Shown here: positions 61,179 to 64,000 of the stretch, in pieces
Layout of the letters: each line of letters opens with the position of its first letter
Numbering within the stretch: position 1 is the stretch's first letter
Assembly (NCBI GenBank): GCA_002212985.1
Contig: NBMY01000115.1
Span: forward strand, 1 to 64,000
DNA length: 64,000 bases
Direction of reading: 5' to 3'
Origin: Sphingobacteriales bacterium TSM_CSS
GTDB lineage: Bacteria > Bacteroidota > Bacteroidia > Chitinophagales > UBA2359
Translations under genes and position numbers: made by a program
Notes under the pieces: generated by a model
Databases searched by the model: none
Told to the model about the DNA's origin: nothing
What the model saw: only the letters and a program-made list of their open reading frames with translations

Positions 61179-64000
61179 ATGGACAATGTATTAAGTAAGC
61201 TATTTGAATTGAAACCGCCAATCGACTTTCATACAGGAAATTATGCTAAAGCACTTACTAAGCTAATAAACAACGCTTTTACTAAAACACAGCACTTTAT
61301 ATTTGAATTAATACAAAATGCTGACGACTCTCCAAGTAGAAAAGGAGATTTACATATAGAAATTGACATTTACTACTTCGATCACTATATATTGTTCCAA
61401 CACAATGGATCTCCATTTTTTGAAGGCGACGTAGTTTCTATCTGCTCTGTTGGATACTCCGACTTAGATAATATTCCAATTAACCACTTTCATCTACACA
61501 AAAAAAGTCATGATCCTGATAAAATAGGATATAAAGGAATAGGCTTTAAATCTGTCTTCCGATTGTCTAATTGTTGCTATATCATTTCAGGAGACTATAA
61601 GTTTAAGTTCGATGCTAATTTCGAAGGATGGAAAGATCACAAGTATCCATGGCAATTAATCCCATTAGAGTTTTCACCAAATGAGTTACCAATGTTCATA
61701 TCAAATTTATTGGATACAAATAAAACAAACATAATAATCAAATTAACTGACGACCTTATTGATAACACTGAAAAGCGCGATATTATATATAAAAACTCAA
61801 AGACTATCGCTTCAACCGCAACAATTTTGTTATATTTAAGGCATATAAAATCTATTAAAGTTCACAATGGCAATATGCAGTTAAGCGAAATACAACGACA
61901 AGATATTGACAAATCAATTAGAAAACTAAGTAAGAAAAATGGACGACTTGATGAAAAATATTTTTTAACAGAAAAATTTACTGTTGATATTCCTGATAAT
62001 ATAAATGGTTATCTTAAAACACTTTCCGATGAACAATGTCCTGAAAAACACAAAAAAGCAAAAAGTGTGGCAATCTCATTCGCTGCTGAATTAGCAAAAG
62101 AAGCAGATAAATTTGTGTTAAAAGAGCACAACTATGATAACAAAGGATTATACTTGTTTAGCTATTTGCCAACAAATGTAAAATTGTCTTTCCCATTTGT
62201 CATAAATGCTGAATTCCTATTAGACGAAGGCAGATCAAATATATTATCAGACAATATGTGGAACGAGTTTTTGTTTGGCAATATAGCATCGTTGCTATTT
62301 AAATGGTTTTCTATTATAGTAAAAAGTAATTACGATTTTAAATTTGAATTCCTTAAGTTATATAGAAGAAAATTTATCAACACGCAAGAAAGTATGCCAC
62401 ATCAGAGTCCATATAATGTTAAATTTGATGAGGCGTTAAAGGTGGTTAGATTCATCCCACCACAAAACGAATCCCATGAAGATTTTTTGCTTGTAGAAGA
62501 ATCAATTGTTGATTACACAGGTTTCAACCATCAATTTAATACAACTAATGATGCTGCAAAAATATTAAAAAAAGATGGACTTGACATTGCGCATGAAAAA
62601 ATATACAAAATTGAACGGCTGTTAGATATTGGCGCTTCTAAATTTGCTGACGAAGAACTTTGGGCACTATTAAAAAGTGTACAATTTACTAATAATATAG
62701 AAACGAGTGTAAAATTGATATCCTATTTACATAATTACCTTAAAAAGGATAAAGATTCGACAACATTTTCGAACCTACATGACATAGCTTTTCTTCTAGA
62801 TGAAAATTTATGTTGGAGAACACCTGTCGACGTTTTTCTACCTGCAAATCATGAAATACTGCCCTATGGCTTAGAAGTTGATGTGCATTATATAAACGAT
62901 GATATAATACAATACATAAACGAAAATATTGAAATAAAAATGTGGTTAGCATCTATTGGACTTAAAGAACCTTCAACAGTAGGCTTAGCAAGGAAGGTCA
63001 TCGATACTTATTTAGACGACACTGACAATATTGATATAAATACTGCAATACGATTGGGGCGCTACTTTTTCGCCATTTTCCGTCATCTCGATGAGAAATT
63101 ATTGACAACTCTGTCTCAGAAATTACCGGTTGTTTGCAACGTTAACCAACTAACTTTCGCACAACTCTGTTATTTATCAGACTATTATAAGCCTGAACTA
63201 CCTCTTCAAAATTCCTTAGCAGATAATGGTGTTTTTTTTGTAAGTCCAGAATATGTATCGAAGGGACAAAGTCTAAGTGAATGGAAGGCATTTTGGAAAA
63301 AAATTAGTGTCTCAGAACAAATGATTAAAGTGCAAATTCCACCTAATTTAAATGGGCAGAAAGTATGCCGCACAGACTTAATAAGGCAACTCCCTGAAAT
63401 TGAAGGCTATTTTACCTTCTTAGATGAAAAGCCGGAGTATAACTTAGCAGTTAGAAATTTTAGAAATGAACCCAATCAGCACCATATTCGAAATTTATAT
63501 TCGGTAACATTTGTTGAAAAGACAGAAAATAATCCTTTATTTGCTGAAACCTTTTGGAATCATTTAATTGAGTTTAAAATAATAAATATCAATAGAGATA
63601 GCACAGAATACTTCCACAGATTGAACCAAAATAGTAACCGAGGAGAGAGTGTGCCAACCTATATTCAGTTTTTTGCAAGAAGAAAGCAGTGCTTACCAGA
63701 CACAAACAGTATCTGCCGTGTATCTGGTGATCTTTTTAGTCCGGATTTAGAAATGCTTGTTACTAACGTTTTCCCAACAGTTAAACTTCCTAACCTCAAT
63801 AAAGAGTGGGCTGAATACTTGGGAATTAAAACCAAGCTAACCTTAGATGATTGTCTGAAAATTTTGGAGTATTGCGCAAAGCAACAAGTTAATAACAATT
63901 TGATTAGTAGAATAGAAAACACCTACAAATATATGATAGAAACACTAAAAAGCCATACAAGCGATGAGGCTCATAAACAAGCCCAATCATGGATGGGTCT
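61179..64000 (+). CDS. Large protein with sacsin/Hsp90-type ATPase domain (3'-truncated by window edge)
   Basis: 940 codons are visible from the ATG at 61179, open to the right edge. The GHKL/Hsp90-like ATP-binding motifs lie at the N-terminus: FIFELIQNADDSPSRKG, YILFQHNGSPFFEGD, then KIGYKGIGFKSVFRLS. HNGxPF plus GYKGIGFKSVF is typical of bacterial sacsin-N-like proteins, many of which carry a DUF3883 or other C-terminal domain and lie in defence islands. Residues after 450 are not recognised. The base composition is far more AT-rich than that of the preceding genes, which suggests transfer. The leader between 61129 and 61178 shows only a small TTAAC/GTTAA hairpin. Confidence 0.85.
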   Translation, partial: MDNVLSKLFELKPPIDFHTGNYAKALTKLINNAFTKTQHFIFELIQNADDSPSRKGDLHIEIDIYYFDHYILFQHNGSPFFEGDVVSICSVGYSDLDNIPINHFHLHKKSHDPDKIGYKGIGFKSVFRLSNCCYIISGDYKFKFDANFEGWKDHKYPWQLIPLEFSPNELPMFISNLLDTNKTNIIIKLTDDLIDNTEKRDIIYKNSKTIASTATILLYLRHIKSIKVHNGNMQLSEIQRQDIDKSIRKLSKKNGRLDEKYFLTEKFTVDIPDNINGYLKTLSDEQCPEKHKKAKSVAISFAAELAKEADKFVLKEHNYDNKGLYLFSYLPTNVKLSFPFVINAEFLLDEGRSNILSDNMWNEFLFGNIASLLFKWFSIIVKSNYDFKFEFLKLYRRKFINTQESMPHQSPYNVKFDEALKVVRFIPPQNESHEDFLLVEESIVDYTGFNHQFNTTNDAAKILKKDGLDIAHEKIYKIERLLDIGASKFADEELWALLKSVQFTNNIETSVKLISYLHNYLKKDKDSTTFSNLHDIAFLLDENLCWRTPVDVFLPANHEILPYGLEVDVHYINDDIIQYINENIEIKMWLASIGLKEPSTVGLARKVIDTYLDDTDNIDINTAIRLGRYFFAIFRHLDEKLLTTLSQKLPVVCNVNQLTFAQLCYLSDYYKPELPLQNSLADNGVFFVSPEYVSKGQSLSEWKAFWKKISVSEQMIKVQIPPNLNGQKVCRTDLIRQLPEIEGYFTFLDEKPEYNLAVRNFRNEPNQHHIRNLYSVTFVEKTENNPLFAETFWNHLIEFKIININRDSTEYFHRLNQNSNRGESVPTYIQFFARRKQCLPDTNSICRVSGDLFSPDLEMLVTNVFPTVKLPNLNKEWAEYLGIKTKLTLDDCLKILEYCAKQQVNNNLISRIENTYKYMIETLKSHTSDEAHKQAQSWMG

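Overview
The window looks like chromosome of a Bacteroidota bacterium, probably a Chitinophagales/Sphingobacteriia/Saprospiria-like lineage. The evidence is the type IX secretion C-terminal domains, many lipoproteins, a TamL-type outer-membrane lipoprotein, clade II (Sec-type) NosZ, and several promoters of the TTTG-N19-TAnnTTTG kind known from this phylum. The gene set suggests a respiring, carotenoid-pigmented organism that can reduce N2O, oxidise sulfide and degrade tyrosine. No rRNA, tRNA or CRISPR array was found.

Layout. 1-1.75 kb is an AT-rich accessory edge: the start of an IS66-type transposase and a 5'-damaged DUF4041/GIY-YIG gene. 2.1-6.7 kb holds a secreted serine hydrolase and an aroB-aroA-nth run. 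6.7-13.3 kb holds a GNAT, an M28 peptidase, a type II sulfide:quinone oxidoreductase with a palindrome on its promoter, an SLC13 transporter and a PBP4-type peptidase. 13.4-16.8 kb is tyrosine catabolism (hmgA, hpd) split by an Rpn-type nuclease gene. 16.9-19.8 kb is a sigma/anti-sigma/barrel operon. 20-25.4 kb holds two propeller-like surface proteins and an Mla-like ABC transporter with two permease paralogues.

25.8-31 kb is a carotenoid cluster (osmC, cruF, crtI, crtB, lycopene cyclase, crtW), all on the minus strand. 31.2-34.6 kb has a barrel protein, a class V aminotransferase and an SPFH lipoprotein. 34.8-42.4 kb is an apparent operon with tamL and two large proteins of unknown function; one of these looks like a membrane-anchored, catalytically dead SF2 helicase.

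42.8-51.6 kb is a nitrous oxide reduction cluster: cytochrome c, nosZ, a membrane-domain/NosL fusion, nosD, nosF, ric, a polytopic membrane protein and nosY. Its promoter carries a perfect CRP/FNR-type box about 41.5 bp upstream of the predicted start of transcription. 52.2-54.3 kb is a two-gene ABC transporter whose permease carries an insert resembling the GroEL apical domain. 54.4-59.2 kb is one very large CHAT/STAND/transmembrane/14xWD40 protein. 59.5-61.1 kb is a GMC oxidoreductase. From 61.2 kb to the edge runs a very AT-rich gene with a sacsin/Hsp90-type ATPase domain, probably the start of another horizontally acquired, defence-like region.

The best candidates for something undescribed are the GroEL-apical ABC permease, the pseudo-helicase operon with its two-TM partner, and the CHAT-STAND-WD40 protein with an enlarged NTPase domain.
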